NCBI GenBank assembly: GCA_028281865.1
Contig: JANQJB010000106.1
Coordinates: forward strand, 18,892 to 82,891
DNA: 64,000 bases
DNA from: Marinagarivorans sp.
Lineage (GTDB): Bacteria; Pseudomonadota; Gammaproteobacteria; Pseudomonadales; Cellvibrionaceae
Direction of reading: 5' to 3'
Shown: one piece after another, positions 1 through 8,922 of the stretch
How positions within the stretch are numbered: position 1 is the stretch's first letter
Layout of the letters: the number at the start of each line of letters is the position of its first letter
Program-made: the position numbers and the translations under genes
Notes under the pieces: generated by a model
The model's input: the letters and a program-made list of their open reading frames with translations, nothing else
Told to the model about the DNA's origin: nothing
The model's database searches: none

Positions 1-71
1 GACTAAAAACGAAACGAACGTCGACAAAACGACAAAACTCCAAAGCAAAACCGAACAAAAAGGTAAATAGT

Positions 72-1229
72 ATGCGCAAAATTAGAATGGGCATGGTCGG
101 CGGCGGACAAGGCGCTTTTATCGGAGCCGTGCACCGCATAGCTGCAAATATCGATGGCCAAATCGAACTGGTTTGCGGCGCTTTTAGCAGCAGTGCGGAA
201 AAATCCATCGCCTCGGGCAAAGAACTTTTCCTGCCCGAAGAGCGTTGCTACGGCACATACCAAGAAATGATGGACAAAGAAGCCGCACTACCTGAAGGTG
301 AACGCATGGATTTCGTCGCCATCGTGACACCCAACCATATGCACTTTCCGGTGGCTGAGGCAGCACTGAAAGCCGGCTTCCATGTTATGTCCGACAAGCC
401 CGCTACCTTCACGCTCGAAGAGGCCATCAAGCTGCGCGAGATAGTCAAAGACTCAGGCTTACTTTACGGACTCACCCACACCTACACGGGCTACCCCCTT
501 GTGCGAGAAGCACGTGAACGCGTTAAAGCCGGAGTGCTCGGTAAAATCCGTAAAATCGTTGCCGAATATCCGCAAGGTTGGCTTGCCGATGCTAGCGGCG
601 ACGACGGCAAACAAGCCGCATGGCGTATCGACCCGAAACGCGCCGGCGTCAGCTGCTGCATGGGCGACATTGGCGTTCACGCCGCTAACCTAGCCGAATA
701 TATCACAGGCTTAAAAATCACCCATATGTGCGCCGATTTGAACACCTTCGTCGACGGCCGCACGCTGGACGACGATGGAGCAGTATTGCTGCGCTTTAAT
801 GAAGGTGCAAAAGGCGTATTGATGGCAAGCCAGATCTCCGTCGGTGAAGAAAATGGTATCCGCATACGAATTTACGGCGAAAAAGGTGGCCTAGAATGGC
901 AACAAGAAGAGCCGAATACGCTGTGGATGAAATGGAACGACCGCCCTGGAGAGCGTGTCCGTTGCTCAGCTTTTGGCGAATTTTCTGCGCTAACGCAAGC
1001 TAATACTCGCACACCGTTTGGCCACCCCGAGGGTTACCTAGAAGCATTCGCCAACCTCTACCGAGATTTTGCCGAGCAAATTCGTGCTCGACTCGAAAAT
1101 CGCGATGTCGACCCTAACGCATTGGCGCTAACCGGTATTGAGGATGCCGTTCGCGGTATGGCGTTTATCGAACATGTCGTAAAAGCCAGTGACGGTGAAG
1201 AAAAGTGGCATGAGTTGCCAGCTTATTAA
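72..1229 (+). CDS. Gfo/Idh/MocA family oxidoreductase
   Basis: Probable NAD(P)-dependent sugar or sugar-acid dehydrogenase, 385 aa, cytoplasmic. The N-terminal Rossmann fold is seen as GGGQGAF (residues 10-16). A DKP triplet (108-110) stands where the family usually has EKP; its Lys is the catalytic Lys of the family. A GDIGVHAAN segment carries the usual C-terminal-domain Asp/His pair. Length fits the family. An AAGG Shine-Dalgarno sits about 9 nt before the ATG. An MFS permease follows 234 bp downstream on the same strand and a sulfatase after that, so uptake and oxidation of a (possibly desulfated) sugar is the likely role. The exact substrate cannot be read from sequence. The 71 bp to its left hold no recognisable gene end. 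Confidence 0.9.
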   Translation: MRKIRMGMVGGGQGAFIGAVHRIAANIDGQIELVCGAFSSSAEKSIASGKELFLPEERCYGTYQEMMDKEAALPEGERMDFVAIVTPNHMHFPVAEAALKAGFHVMSDKPATFTLEEAIKLREIVKDSGLLYGLTHTYTGYPLVREARERVKAGVLGKIRKIVAEYPQGWLADASGDDGKQAAWRIDPKRAGVSCCMGDIGVHAANLAEYITGLKITHMCADLNTFVDGRTLDDDGAVLLRFNEGAKGVLMASQISVGEENGIRIRIYGEKGGLEWQQEEPNTLWMKWNDRPGERVRCSAFGEFSALTQANTRTPFGHPEGYLEAFANLYRDFAEQIRARLENRDVDPNALALTGIEDAVRGMAFIEHVVKASDGEEKWHELPAY

Positions 1230-1463
1230 GTCGAATGGATTTAATATGTAAAAGAACTAGATTTATCCGCCGTGAGCTTGCATGATGAGCCACCGGCAAA
1301 AGGAGCTTTGTTTCAGGGCAAATAGAATTAACAAGGTGCAGCGTGTAGCAAGACACCACAGCAGCTGTTGCAACACTGGACTTGGGGCTTGGTATTCGCC
1401 CAGTGAGCAACGCAGTTGAGTTAATCAACTTGTAAAACCAATAACTATTTTTAGGAGACTGAA

Positions 1464-2747
1464 ATGAGCGAAGCATCAGCGGTCCATAAAGACCGACTTT
1501 TTTTGTTTGTCGCTAGTTGTATATCACTCTGCGTGACTTCAATGATCTTCATTATCCGTGGTGATATCGAAGGTTCGTTAACATCCGAATTTCATCTCAG
1601 TAAAGAGCAAATGGGATTAATCTGGGGCCCCGCTTTCTTAGGCTTCACTATTGCGATCTTTATCTGTGGTGCCGCAGTCGATAAATTAGGCATGAAACTC
1701 ATGCATATCCTCTCTGCAATCGGATTTATTGGGGGCGTGATTTTAATTCTCTTAGCTCCGCAGCCCGACATTCCTGAAGGCGAGATTGTAAGCGGGATCT
1801 TTTCTACGACTGGCACCACAATGCTTTACACCGGCTTCCTGTTAATGGGGCTTGCTCAAGGCGTCGTGGAAGGCGTAATTAACCCGTTAATTGCGACGAT
1901 GTACAAAGACCGAAAAGCCCATATGCTTAACGTATTGCACGCTTTTTGGCCACTAGGCCTAGTTATCGGCGGTATCCTCGCTGTGATCATGGGTGCTGTG
2001 GGTGCAAGCTGGCAAGTCAAAATTGGTATTATCATTATTCCTTCCCTTGTTTATCTCTTTATGTGCCTGCAAAAAGAATACCCTCAAACAGAGCGTGTTA
2101 CTGCGAACGTTTCGACTGGCGACATGTTTAAAGCGTGCTTGCATCCGCTCTTTATTTTGCTTTGGTGCTGCATGTGGCTGACTGCCGCTTGCGAACTTGC
2201 TCCCGACCAGTGGTTCCCCACTATCATGAAAGACTTAACTGGCTTACAAGGCACCATGTTCTTGGTTTATACCGCTGGGCTTATGTTTATCTTGCGCTTC
2301 TTCTTCGGCAGCGTGGTTCATAACTTCTCTCCATTCTTGGTGTTGGCTGTTTGCTCCGTGCTTGTCTTTATTGGCTTGTTCTGGCTTGGCTCACTATCGA
2401 CTGGCGTTTCCGTCTTTATCGCTTTTGCAGCTGCGACAGTATTCGGGATTGGGAAAACTTACTTCTGGCCGACGATGCTCGGGATCGTATCCGAGCGCTT
2501 CCCGAAAACAGGCGCTTTGGGCATCAACTTGATGGGAGGAGCCGGAATGCTTTCAATTTATTTTGCTCTGCCAATTATGGGCAGTTCTCTCGATACAGCT
2601 GGACCGGGAGAAGCATTGCAGTCCGTCGCTTATCTCGCAACCGTACTAGTCGTTGTATTTGGTGCGCTTTTCTTTTTCTTCCAATCAAAAGGCGGTTACA
2701 AGGCAGAGAAAATCGACAAGCACAGCGAAACTGCGACCGACTATTAG
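1464..2747 (+). CDS. MFS sugar permease-like transporter
   Basis: Major facilitator superfamily inner-membrane transporter, 427 aa, with about twelve hydrophobic segments spread over the chain and a charged C-terminal tail. The overall look (long TM4-TM5 region, conserved HAFWPLG segment) resembles sugar permeases of the fucose/hexuronate type, but the substrate is not determined. AGGAG lies 7 nt upstream of the ATG, which fixes the start. It follows the Gfo/Idh/MocA oxidoreductase and is closed by a strong intrinsic terminator at 2775-2804, so the two probably form a transport-plus-oxidation unit. Confidence 0.85.
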   Translation: MSEASAVHKDRLFLFVASCISLCVTSMIFIIRGDIEGSLTSEFHLSKEQMGLIWGPAFLGFTIAIFICGAAVDKLGMKLMHILSAIGFIGGVILILLAPQPDIPEGEIVSGIFSTTGTTMLYTGFLLMGLAQGVVEGVINPLIATMYKDRKAHMLNVLHAFWPLGLVIGGILAVIMGAVGASWQVKIGIIIIPSLVYLFMCLQKEYPQTERVTANVSTGDMFKACLHPLFILLWCCMWLTAACELAPDQWFPTIMKDLTGLQGTMFLVYTAGLMFILRFFFGSVVHNFSPFLVLAVCSVLVFIGLFWLGSLSTGVSVFIAFAAATVFGIGKTYFWPTMLGIVSERFPKTGALGINLMGGAGMLSIYFALPIMGSSLDTAGPGEALQSVAYLATVLVVVFGALFFFFQSKGGYKAEKIDKHSETATDY

Positions 2748-2774
2748 TATCCGATAGCTGATCAAACGAACGTG

Positions 2775-2804
2775 AAAAGCGGAGCCTAGTGCTCCGTTTT
2801 TTTT
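2775..2804 (+). terminator. Rho-independent terminator after MFS permease
   Basis: An 11-bp stem (2775-2785 with 2791-2801, one G-T pair, core CGGAGC/GCTCCG) with a CTAGT loop and a run of eight T. It lies 28 bp after the permease stop codon. Confidence 0.9.
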
Positions 2805-2970
2805 GCTATCGTCTTGCCGGCAAATAATCTAGCCCTATGGATAAAAATTAAGGAACCGCATTTCCGTTGTTGCCACTTACCGGTCATTACACCTATTATG
2901 CTTGCCACAGAAACATCTGTTCTGACAATAAGCCAATAATCGACTTCAGCTCTCTAAGATTCAAAATTCA

Positions 2971-4380
2971 ATGCGCAAATTAACGTTATTTATACTGTTT
3001 ACTCTAGGCTCAGTCAGCACATACAGCTTTGCCAATAAACTTCCGAACATGCTTGTCTTTATCGCCGATGACCTCGGCTATCTGGACACAGAAGTAGCTG
3101 GTTCTAAAGACGCACGCACGCCCAATATTGCAAAACTAGCCAGAGAGGGCATGAATTTCACCAACGCCTTCGTCAATAGCCCAAGCTGCGCGCCTAGCCG
3201 TGCAGCCCTTTTTACTGCGCTGCGGTCTGCGCGCAACGGCATCCAAGCAAATCACGAAAAGGTGTTAGCGCCCAATGTCACACATGTGCTCGGCCCGTTC
3301 AAAAAGCTTGGCTATGAAATCGCCGCATTTGGCAAAGTTTCGCATGGTAAAGGACAGTGGGATCACGGATTTGATTACCAAGGCAGTACCAACCTGAGCC
3401 GCAAAGAAATCAAATCTTATTTAGCGGAACGAGATGAGAAACGGCCTTTAATCCTTTTTGTAGGCTCCAGGCCGCCACATGTTCCGTGGCCGCATAACTC
3501 GAGCTTCAACCCTAATAAATTGGATCTTCCGGCGAAGTCCGTAGACACCCCGCAAACTCGCATCAACTTCAGTCAATATTTAGAAGATGTCGCCACCATG
3601 GACAATTCTCTCGGCGAAGTGCGCAAGCTCAGTAAACAGTACTTAGGCACAAATACCATTACGGTCTTTACCTCTGACCATGGTGCCCAATGGCCTTATG
3701 GCAAATGGAACCTTTACGACGCAGGTGTGAAAGTTCCACTGATTATTTCATGGCCTGACAAAGTCAAAAAACGCAGCGAAAGCAAAGCGTTGGTAAGCTG
3801 GATCGACATTATTCCGACTCTCAGTGAAATGGTAGGCACAAGAGTGACAAAGCAAGTTGACGGGCTTTCGTTTAAGCGTGTGCTGCTTGGAAAAAGCTCA
3901 GTACATCGCGATAAAGTTTTCCTGACCCACACAGGCGACCCCGATCAAAATGTTTTTCCTATTCGAGCTGTACGCACAGCTAAATTCAAATATATCAAGA
4001 ACTTACACCCTGAATTACTACACCGCACTCATCAATTAAAAAACGTTTATATGGAGCACAATAAGCTTTGGCCAACATGGCTAGAAGCTGCCCGCAACGG
4101 CGATGTAAAAGCACGTAAATCGGTTGCGGGATTACTCTCCCGTACTCCTGAAGAGCTTTACGATATTGAAAATGATCCTGACGAAACGCAAAATCTTTAT
4201 CAAGATCCACGCTACAAAGATACTTTGGAGAGTCTGCGGGCCGCTCTTAAGCGCGAAATGATCGCGTCGGCCGACGAAGAATTGCTGAAAGGCACACCAA
4301 TAAGACTGGTTGATTGCTTTATCGACGGTTGCGAGCTCTCGGTTTATCAAAAGCCGCCACCCAAAAATGCCAAAAACTAA
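2971..4380 (+). CDS. Secreted sulfatase, Cys-type formylglycine
   Basis: Sulfatase of the alkaline-phosphatase superfamily, 469 aa, hydrolysing a sulfate ester, probably in the periplasm. An N-terminal signal peptide (about 1-21, ending SFA) is followed by the metal-binding FIADDLGY segment. The activation motif C-A-P-S-R has Cys73 as the residue converted to formylglycine. Later GKVSHGKGQWDHG and TSDHG segments supply further metal and sulfate ligands. The layout resembles iduronate-2-sulfatase-type enzymes acting on sulfated polysaccharides or glycosaminoglycans, but the substrate is unproven. Activation needs a formylglycine-generating enzyme, which is not in this window. It follows the sugar transporter/oxidoreductase pair, separated by a terminator. 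No clear Shine-Dalgarno is visible before the ATG. Confidence 0.92.
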   Translation: MRKLTLFILFTLGSVSTYSFANKLPNMLVFIADDLGYLDTEVAGSKDARTPNIAKLAREGMNFTNAFVNSPSCAPSRAALFTALRSARNGIQANHEKVLAPNVTHVLGPFKKLGYEIAAFGKVSHGKGQWDHGFDYQGSTNLSRKEIKSYLAERDEKRPLILFVGSRPPHVPWPHNSSFNPNKLDLPAKSVDTPQTRINFSQYLEDVATMDNSLGEVRKLSKQYLGTNTITVFTSDHGAQWPYGKWNLYDAGVKVPLIISWPDKVKKRSESKALVSWIDIIPTLSEMVGTRVTKQVDGLSFKRVLLGKSSVHRDKVFLTHTGDPDQNVFPIRAVRTAKFKYIKNLHPELLHRTHQLKNVYMEHNKLWPTWLEAARNGDVKARKSVAGLLSRTPEELYDIENDPDETQNLYQDPRYKDTLESLRAALKREMIASADEELLKGTPIRLVDCFIDGCELSVYQKPPPKNAKN

Positions 4381-4685
4381 ACGCACTGCTTATTTGCACA
4401 ATCAATCCCAGGCGCAGCGCTAGGACCGACCTCAACAAATTTCACACTTAAGCGACATTGAAATTCTTTTTCATCTAGCTAGCGAAGCGAACGCATATAT
4501 CGCAATACTTATTCCTAAATGTGCTTTTTTTAGAGCATTCTGTACAGGGAAACTCTGCAAGTCGTACTACTAAACCCACCTTTCCCACGTCTTACCATCC
4601 CAAATAATGAAGAAGCAGCTAATAATTTGGTATTTTTCTTCACTTTTTTCCTATTTTTTTCAAAAAAATGACAGCTTAAGCACAA

Positions 4686-4703
4686 TTGTCATCAAATTGT
4701 AAT
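4686..4703 (+). promoter_or_regulatory. Pho-box-like direct repeat (site 1)
   Basis: TTGTCAT and TTGTAAT are spaced by 4 bp (4686-4692, 4697-4703), the 7-4-7 geometry of PhoB binding units (consensus CTGTCAT). It lies 170 bp before the lipoprotein start. Assignment is by resemblance only. Confidence 0.3.
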
Positions 4704-4765
4704 AATTTTATGGGTCATGTTGCACTAAACTAATTTTCAGACAAACATTTCATGATTTCATGATA

Positions 4766-4783
4766 TTGTTACAAAATGGTTAC
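4766..4783 (+). promoter_or_regulatory. Pho-box-like direct repeat (site 2)
   Basis: TTGTTAC and TGGTTAC are spaced by 4 bp. This is a second 7-4-7 direct repeat 90 bp before the lipoprotein start, weaker than site 1. Two such units in one leader raise the chance that this promoter answers to phosphate, but the region is AT-rich and chance matches are possible. Confidence 0.25.
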
Positions 4784-4872
4784 ATGACTATTGAAAAGTT
4801 TGATTTTAGTCACAATACATATTAATTGTTCTTGCTGAATGACTAATAAGCGCAATTAAGGAGGGCAACAAC

Positions 4873-5346
4873 ATGATGAAAATTGTCACGGCATTTTTAA
4901 TAGTAGCCTTGATTACGGGCTGTTCAAGCACGCCTCACCAAACTTTTGTAGAAGCGGACGCGCCCGACAATAACCACGGTTTAATTTATATCTACCGTTC
5001 TACGCTTGATAGCAATGAGAGCGAAAGCACACCAGCGCTGCGATTGGACGGAAAAGTGATCGGCAAACTAAAACGCGACAGCTACCTTCTTGTGATGGTG
5101 GAACCTGGCAAACACGCATTGACAGTCAAATCGAAAAATTTTGGCAGCGACTTACCCGATGTTTTTGCCAGCACGACAGTTGACATCAAAGGCGGCCAAA
5201 CGCTTTATTTGCGTTATTCCGAATCCGTAGCCGATATGGTTTACGTAGGCTCTTCTATCTATGCGCGCACCGAGGCAGAATTTTACGCTGTGCCCGCTGC
5301 GACTGCACGCAATGAAATGGCGAAAGCAAGGCTTTCTAGACTTTAG
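4873..5346 (+). CDS. DUF2846-like lipoprotein
   Basis: Small lipoprotein, 157 aa. The signal peptide ends in the lipobox ITGC, so the mature protein starts at the Cys of CSSTPHQTF. The body is a compact beta-rich domain with HGLIYIYR near the start, then LRLDGKVIGKLKRDSYLLVMVEPGKH and a GGQTLYLRY segment. This pattern (short peptide rod, DG.. turn, PGKH.. turn) matches DUF2846-type carbohydrate/peptidase-regulatory-like lipoproteins. Function is unknown. The very strong AAGGAGGG Shine-Dalgarno 7 nt before the ATG and the two Pho-box-like repeats upstream suggest a regulated, well-expressed envelope protein. A second in-frame ATG follows directly. Confidence 0.7.
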   Translation: MMKIVTAFLIVALITGCSSTPHQTFVEADAPDNNHGLIYIYRSTLDSNESESTPALRLDGKVIGKLKRDSYLLVMVEPGKHALTVKSKNFGSDLPDVFASTTVDIKGGQTLYLRYSESVADMVYVGSSIYARTEAEFYAVPAATARNEMAKARLSRL

Positions 5347-5370
5347 TTAAATTTGGAAGGTAATAAAAAC

Positions 5371-5396
5371 AAAACCCGGCGGCTGCCGGGTTTTTT
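5371..5396. terminator. Bidirectional terminator
   Basis: A perfect 10-bp stem AAAACCCGGC/GCCGGGTTTT with GGCT loop, T-run on the plus side and A-run before it. It sits between convergent genes (lipoprotein on plus, TonB-C/Sel1 protein on minus) and can serve both. Confidence 0.92.
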
Positions 5397-5430
5397 GTAT
5401 CTGAGAATCGATTCATACCAAATACGAAAT

Positions 5431-6819
5431 CTATATTAGAGAAACAATTGCTTTTTTATTCTTTATCAAATTCAAATTACGCTCAAAAACTTCAGTCGGC
5501 AAACGATGCTTCTTAGCCTCTTTGAGCAAGCGCTTCTGGGATTTTTCCGCTTTTTCATATTCTTGATTAATTGAGTAGACTGCAGCTAGTGATTCGTAAT
5601 AAGTCAGTCGATCCTCCATCTTTTGCGGGATCGAATCGATTATAGCAAGCGCTTTTTGGGGATCTCTAATACCAGCGTCATCAGACATTGCATAGATCAA
5701 GGCCAATTCGACCATCGCGGGAGTATGGTTTTGCGCTGCTGCTTTTTCCAACCACGCTACACCCATTTTTCTATCTCGATCAAAGCGAACGCCTTTATAA
5801 CGCTCCAAACCGAGTAATGTTTGCGCCTCCGCAAAACCATTTTCTGCCGCCAGCTGCAACCAAAAAAAACTTTTGTCACTATCAGCCTCACATTGTTCGC
5901 CATAAAGCATATTGCGACCAATCCGAAACTGTGCGTTCGGTAAACCATCAATCGCCGAAAGCGTATACCACTCGTTCGAATTGCCTAAATCTTTGCGGTG
6001 CTCAGGCGTCATAAATCTTTTTAAAGCTCCAGTCCACTGCGCATATTTGTAGCGATCAACACTAGAACCTTTAAGCGCAAGCTTTTTCATTTCCATTGAT
6101 TTTTTATGCAGCGCTTTTGAGTCAGCTTCAAAGCCTTCTATCTCAAATGTGAAATTATTAACAACCAAATAAGTTTCAACCGGCTTTCCATTTATTGTCG
6201 CTGGATGATATTGATAAGCTTTCACACTGCGCAGTGCTTCCTCTCGAAAAAACTTACTAGTTGATGAAATAACTCGATGATGTTTTGTTCTACCGTCAGG
6301 ACCTACATTATACTCCAGCAATACCGACCCGGCAGCGACACCCGTTTTTTGAGCTCTTTTTGGATAATATGTTGGAGCTTTATATTTTAACTTTAATTGC
6401 TGAAACTCTCCTTGAGTACTTTTAGTTAACACCGGGTGCATTTTTTGCTCAATCGTTTCGTCACCATATGTTTTTTGTAACTCATCCAATATGGACCGAG
6501 CTTTTTCTAGTCGTTCAGAATCTAATTTATTAGCAAAAGTATCTACACTTTTTTTGTAGTCTTTGTCGCCTTTAGAAGCAGCGAGCGACATCCACGCAAA
6601 TGCCTTGTAGATATCCGATTTAATTCCGTCACCGTTAAGGTACATGACACCAAGAAGATACTGGGCGTCTTTGTTACCTAGACTCGCGAGTTCTGTAAAT
6701 TGCTTGTGTGCACGTTCAAAATTTTTGCCTTGATAATTGCTCATCGCCTCACTATAGGTAACAGCCCAAAGTGAATTACACGCCAATATAAAAAATAAAA
6801 AAACAATCAAATTCTTCAT
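5431..6819 (-). CDS. Sel1-repeat protein with embedded TonB C-terminal domain
   Basis: Exported 462-aa protein. A signal peptide (to about residue 19, ending LWA) is followed by one or two Sel1-type TPR repeats (NKDAQYLLGVMYLNGDGIKSD). A TonB C-terminal-like domain follows at about 140-230 (PTYYPKRAQKTGVAAGSVLL, then VSSTSKFFREEALRSVKAYQ). A further set of Sel1 repeats runs to the C terminus (NAQFRIGRNMLYGEQ, AEAQTLLGLERYKG). TonB-C normally closes a protein that spans the periplasm. Here it lies between repeat blocks and there is no N-terminal TonB anchor, so it is probably a periplasmic scaffold rather than an energy transducer. The following minus-strand gene lies 9 bp upstream of its start, so the two likely form an operon. 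Confidence 0.75.
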   Translation of the reverse strand: MKNLIVFLFFILACNSLWAVTYSEAMSNYQGKNFERAHKQFTELASLGNKDAQYLLGVMYLNGDGIKSDIYKAFAWMSLAASKGDKDYKKSVDTFANKLDSERLEKARSILDELQKTYGDETIEQKMHPVLTKSTQGEFQQLKLKYKAPTYYPKRAQKTGVAAGSVLLEYNVGPDGRTKHHRVISSTSKFFREEALRSVKAYQYHPATINGKPVETYLVVNNFTFEIEGFEADSKALHKKSMEMKKLALKGSSVDRYKYAQWTGALKRFMTPEHRKDLGNSNEWYTLSAIDGLPNAQFRIGRNMLYGEQCEADSDKSFFWLQLAAENGFAEAQTLLGLERYKGVRFDRDRKMGVAWLEKAAAQNHTPAMVELALIYAMSDDAGIRDPQKALAIIDSIPQKMEDRLTYYESLAAVYSINQEYEKAEKSQKRLLKEAKKHRLPTEVFERNLNLIKNKKAIVSLI

Positions 6820-6828
6820 TTTATTTCC

Positions 6829-7443
6829 TTATCTCTTAGTTAAATTAATATCTCGCACATTGATATTACCGTTATATATCTTCAAACCAAAATAGCCCAA
6901 CCGCTCATCTGTTTTAAATTCGAATTTTTCGTCATCAACATTTAAATTGTAGTAATAGTATTGTTTTTCTTTCTTAATAAAATCTATTACAACGTCAAAT
7001 TCATCCGGCCATTGTACTTTCGACTCAAACTCGTGGTATTCATATCTACCTTTCTTAGAAATAGTTTTGAGGTTAATCGTGTACTCGCCGGTACAAGCCT
7101 CGTCTTTGAAATTGATCGCTGCATGTTTTTTGTGACGACTTTTATCGCGTCTTAAATTAAGCTCGAATTCCGGTAAATTGTTGTGATCTTCTGGCATATC
7201 TATCTGAGCAGAAAAGCTTAATCGAGAAAATTTTCTCGGCACTGCCAGTGAGCTGCCACACGGAAAAGTTTCTGTCGCACAGGTAGAGAGAGTTAAAATT
7301 GCAGGCGTCTTTTTGGTGCTGTAGGCAACATGGGGTTTAAAAGGAGCTTCGAGGCTGCTGCCCTTCTCGTCGTTTTCTTCATAAGCATACACACTTACGC
7401 AAGATAATAGTCCGACAGCAAAGCATAGAGTAGTTTTTTTCAT
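6829..7443 (-). CDS. Uncharacterised exported protein
   Basis: Not recognised. The chosen ATG gives 204 aa beginning MKKTTLCFAVG, a clear signal peptide ending near VSVYA. An in-frame ATG 6 nt and another 27 nt upstream would only add residues before it. The mature part is rich in Lys/Asp/Glu with two Cys pairs (STCATETFPCGSS and DEACTGEY) and alternating hydrophobic strands, suggesting a small beta-sandwich, perhaps disulfide-bonded. It lies 9 bp upstream of the TonB-C/Sel1 gene on the same strand and is presumably co-transcribed. Confidence 0.65.
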   Translation of the reverse strand: MKKTTLCFAVGLLSCVSVYAYEENDEKGSSLEAPFKPHVAYSTKKTPAILTLSTCATETFPCGSSLAVPRKFSRLSFSAQIDMPEDHNNLPEFELNLRRDKSRHKKHAAINFKDEACTGEYTINLKTISKKGRYEYHEFESKVQWPDEFDVVIDFIKKEKQYYYYNLNVDDEKFEFKTDERLGYFGLKIYNGNINVRDINLTKR

Positions 7444-7663
7444 ATTTTGCATCCCTACTAAGTAACTCAAATGGGCGAACGGTCGATAGCAAAAAGCTTT
7501 CTAGTGAAAAACTTTTAAGCTCAGAACCCGCTAAAGCGCGTATGATATCCAAAACACCTGCGCTAAGTCGAGCCATACGCTGTCTAAAATTCAACCAAAG
7601 CTTGATTTTTTAGCGACAAAACCGCAAAAATACCAAACTGTAAGCTTTTGAGACTCGCGTGCC

Positions 7664-8047
7664 ATGCCGCTTATCACCGTAAATGCCCTTCCTCTTAACG
7701 AATCGCAAAAACCTGTTAGCGATATTATCGTCGATATAAGCCGCGACTTTGCGGCAGCAACAAATATCGATATCAAGCATGTCTCGATCACATGGAATAC
7801 GATACAGAGCGGCTGTTATTCCTGGGGAGGAAACATTGAGTATGAGCAACCTGCCGATCTCCATCCGTTAATAATTGACATGCTTATACCCGATTTTTAT
7901 AAGCCAGAACGTGTGGCACAATTGCTCACTATTCTCGCTAAAATTACATCCAAACATACTGGCGTGTTACGTAATCATATTTTTATAAATGTCCGCAAAG
8001 CAATGTCAGGTTGTGTATTTGACGAAGGTCAAGTCTTGCGATGGTAA
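7664..8047 (+). CDS. Tautomerase-superfamily-like protein
   Basis: 127 aa, cytoplasmic. It starts MPLITVNAL, so Met removal would expose an N-terminal proline, the catalytic base of 4-oxalocrotonate/MIF-type tautomerases. A basic/hydrophobic middle and a second strand-helix unit (NHIFINVRKAMSGCVFDEGQ) fit a two-repeat tautomerase fold. The length is close to MIF-like or DUF1904 members. The partner substrate is unknown. It is followed 165 bp later by the azoreductase gene on the same strand. The assignment rests on the N-terminal proline and general layout and is moderate. Confidence 0.55.
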   Translation: MPLITVNALPLNESQKPVSDIIVDISRDFAAATNIDIKHVSITWNTIQSGCYSWGGNIEYEQPADLHPLIIDMLIPDFYKPERVAQLLTILAKITSKHTGVLRNHIFINVRKAMSGCVFDEGQVLRW

Positions 8048-8212
8048 TCAAATTGCTAATTTAATACTTTGTTCCAAAGCCCGCGATACCAAGTAAATAT
8101 AACCAGTCTCCTTTAATCTAATTTTTCGATTAATTAACGCTAAAAATTGCACTTTTCTTATATATCTCTGTGACTAAAATATTTCTAACGTCAACTCGCA
8201 GAGGACACTTCC

Positions 8213-8818
8213 ATGGCTTACACCCTTCTTCGCATCGACAGCAGCATTTTTGGACCACAAGGCCAATCTGCGCAATTAGCAGAGCAGCTCAGCGCAGGCT
8301 TGCTAGCACAATACGAACAAACACAACTTATTCATCACGATTTTTCCACAGACCCACTACCTCACTTGGACCAAGCTACATTCAGCGCATTTTCGAGCGA
8401 TGAAAGCGCATTAACGGCCGAACAAAAAAATGCTGTGAACCGATCCAATCAGCTCATAGCAGAGCTAAAGCAGGCAGATGCTCTAGTGATTTCTGCACCC
8501 ATGTATAACTTTACTTTTCCCAGCACGCTCAAAGCCTGGATGGACAATGTCGCGCGCGCAGGGCACACTTTTCAATACACTGCAAATGGTCCTGCTGGCT
8601 TGATAGAGGATAAACCCGTTTATGTTATTACCACACGTGGTGGACAATACAAAAATAGTGAAAAAGATTTTCAAGTACCGCTGATTAAACTGTTTTTTAA
8701 CTTTCTCGGCTTAACAAAAATAAACATTATTTATGCAGAGAATTTAGCGGTGAGCGAAGCACGCGAAACAAGTATTGAAAAAGCGCAAGACGCAATTCAA
8801 AATTTGTTAGCGGCTTAG
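8213..8818 (+). CDS. azoR: FMN-dependent NADH:quinone/azo reductase
   Basis: Flavodoxin-fold reductase, 201 aa, the usual AzoR length. It uses FMN and NADH to reduce quinones or azo bonds by two electrons. Visible signatures are an N-terminal LLRIDSSIFG strand-loop (FMN phosphate binding), APMYNFTFPSTLKAWMD at about residue 98-115 (the family's PMYNF..P..LK.W.D motif) and TTRGGQY at about 144-150. GAGGA lies 8-13 nt before the ATG. It probably acts in electrophile or quinone stress defence. It stands alone, with a convergent small gene downstream. Confidence 0.92.
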   Translation: MAYTLLRIDSSIFGPQGQSAQLAEQLSAGLLAQYEQTQLIHHDFSTDPLPHLDQATFSAFSSDESALTAEQKNAVNRSNQLIAELKQADALVISAPMYNFTFPSTLKAWMDNVARAGHTFQYTANGPAGLIEDKPVYVITTRGGQYKNSEKDFQVPLIKLFFNFLGLTKINIIYAENLAVSEARETSIEKAQDAIQNLLAA

Positions 8819-8922
8819 GGAGTAGAATACGATGGCTCCGCAATCCAGATGGTGCATGCTAGAAAATTGATTCTGGGGCACCTCTGAATATTATTAATAT
8901 ATTGACCTTATTCAAAGTTGTC

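Larger units (their letters stand above)
4381..4872. other. 492-bp AT-rich intergenic region
   Basis: No gene is seen between the sulfatase and the DUF2846-like lipoprotein. The right half is strongly AT-rich and holds the two Pho-box-like repeats listed separately and a strong Shine-Dalgarno (AAGGAGGG, 4858-4865). No terminator is evident behind the sulfatase. Confidence 0.6.
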
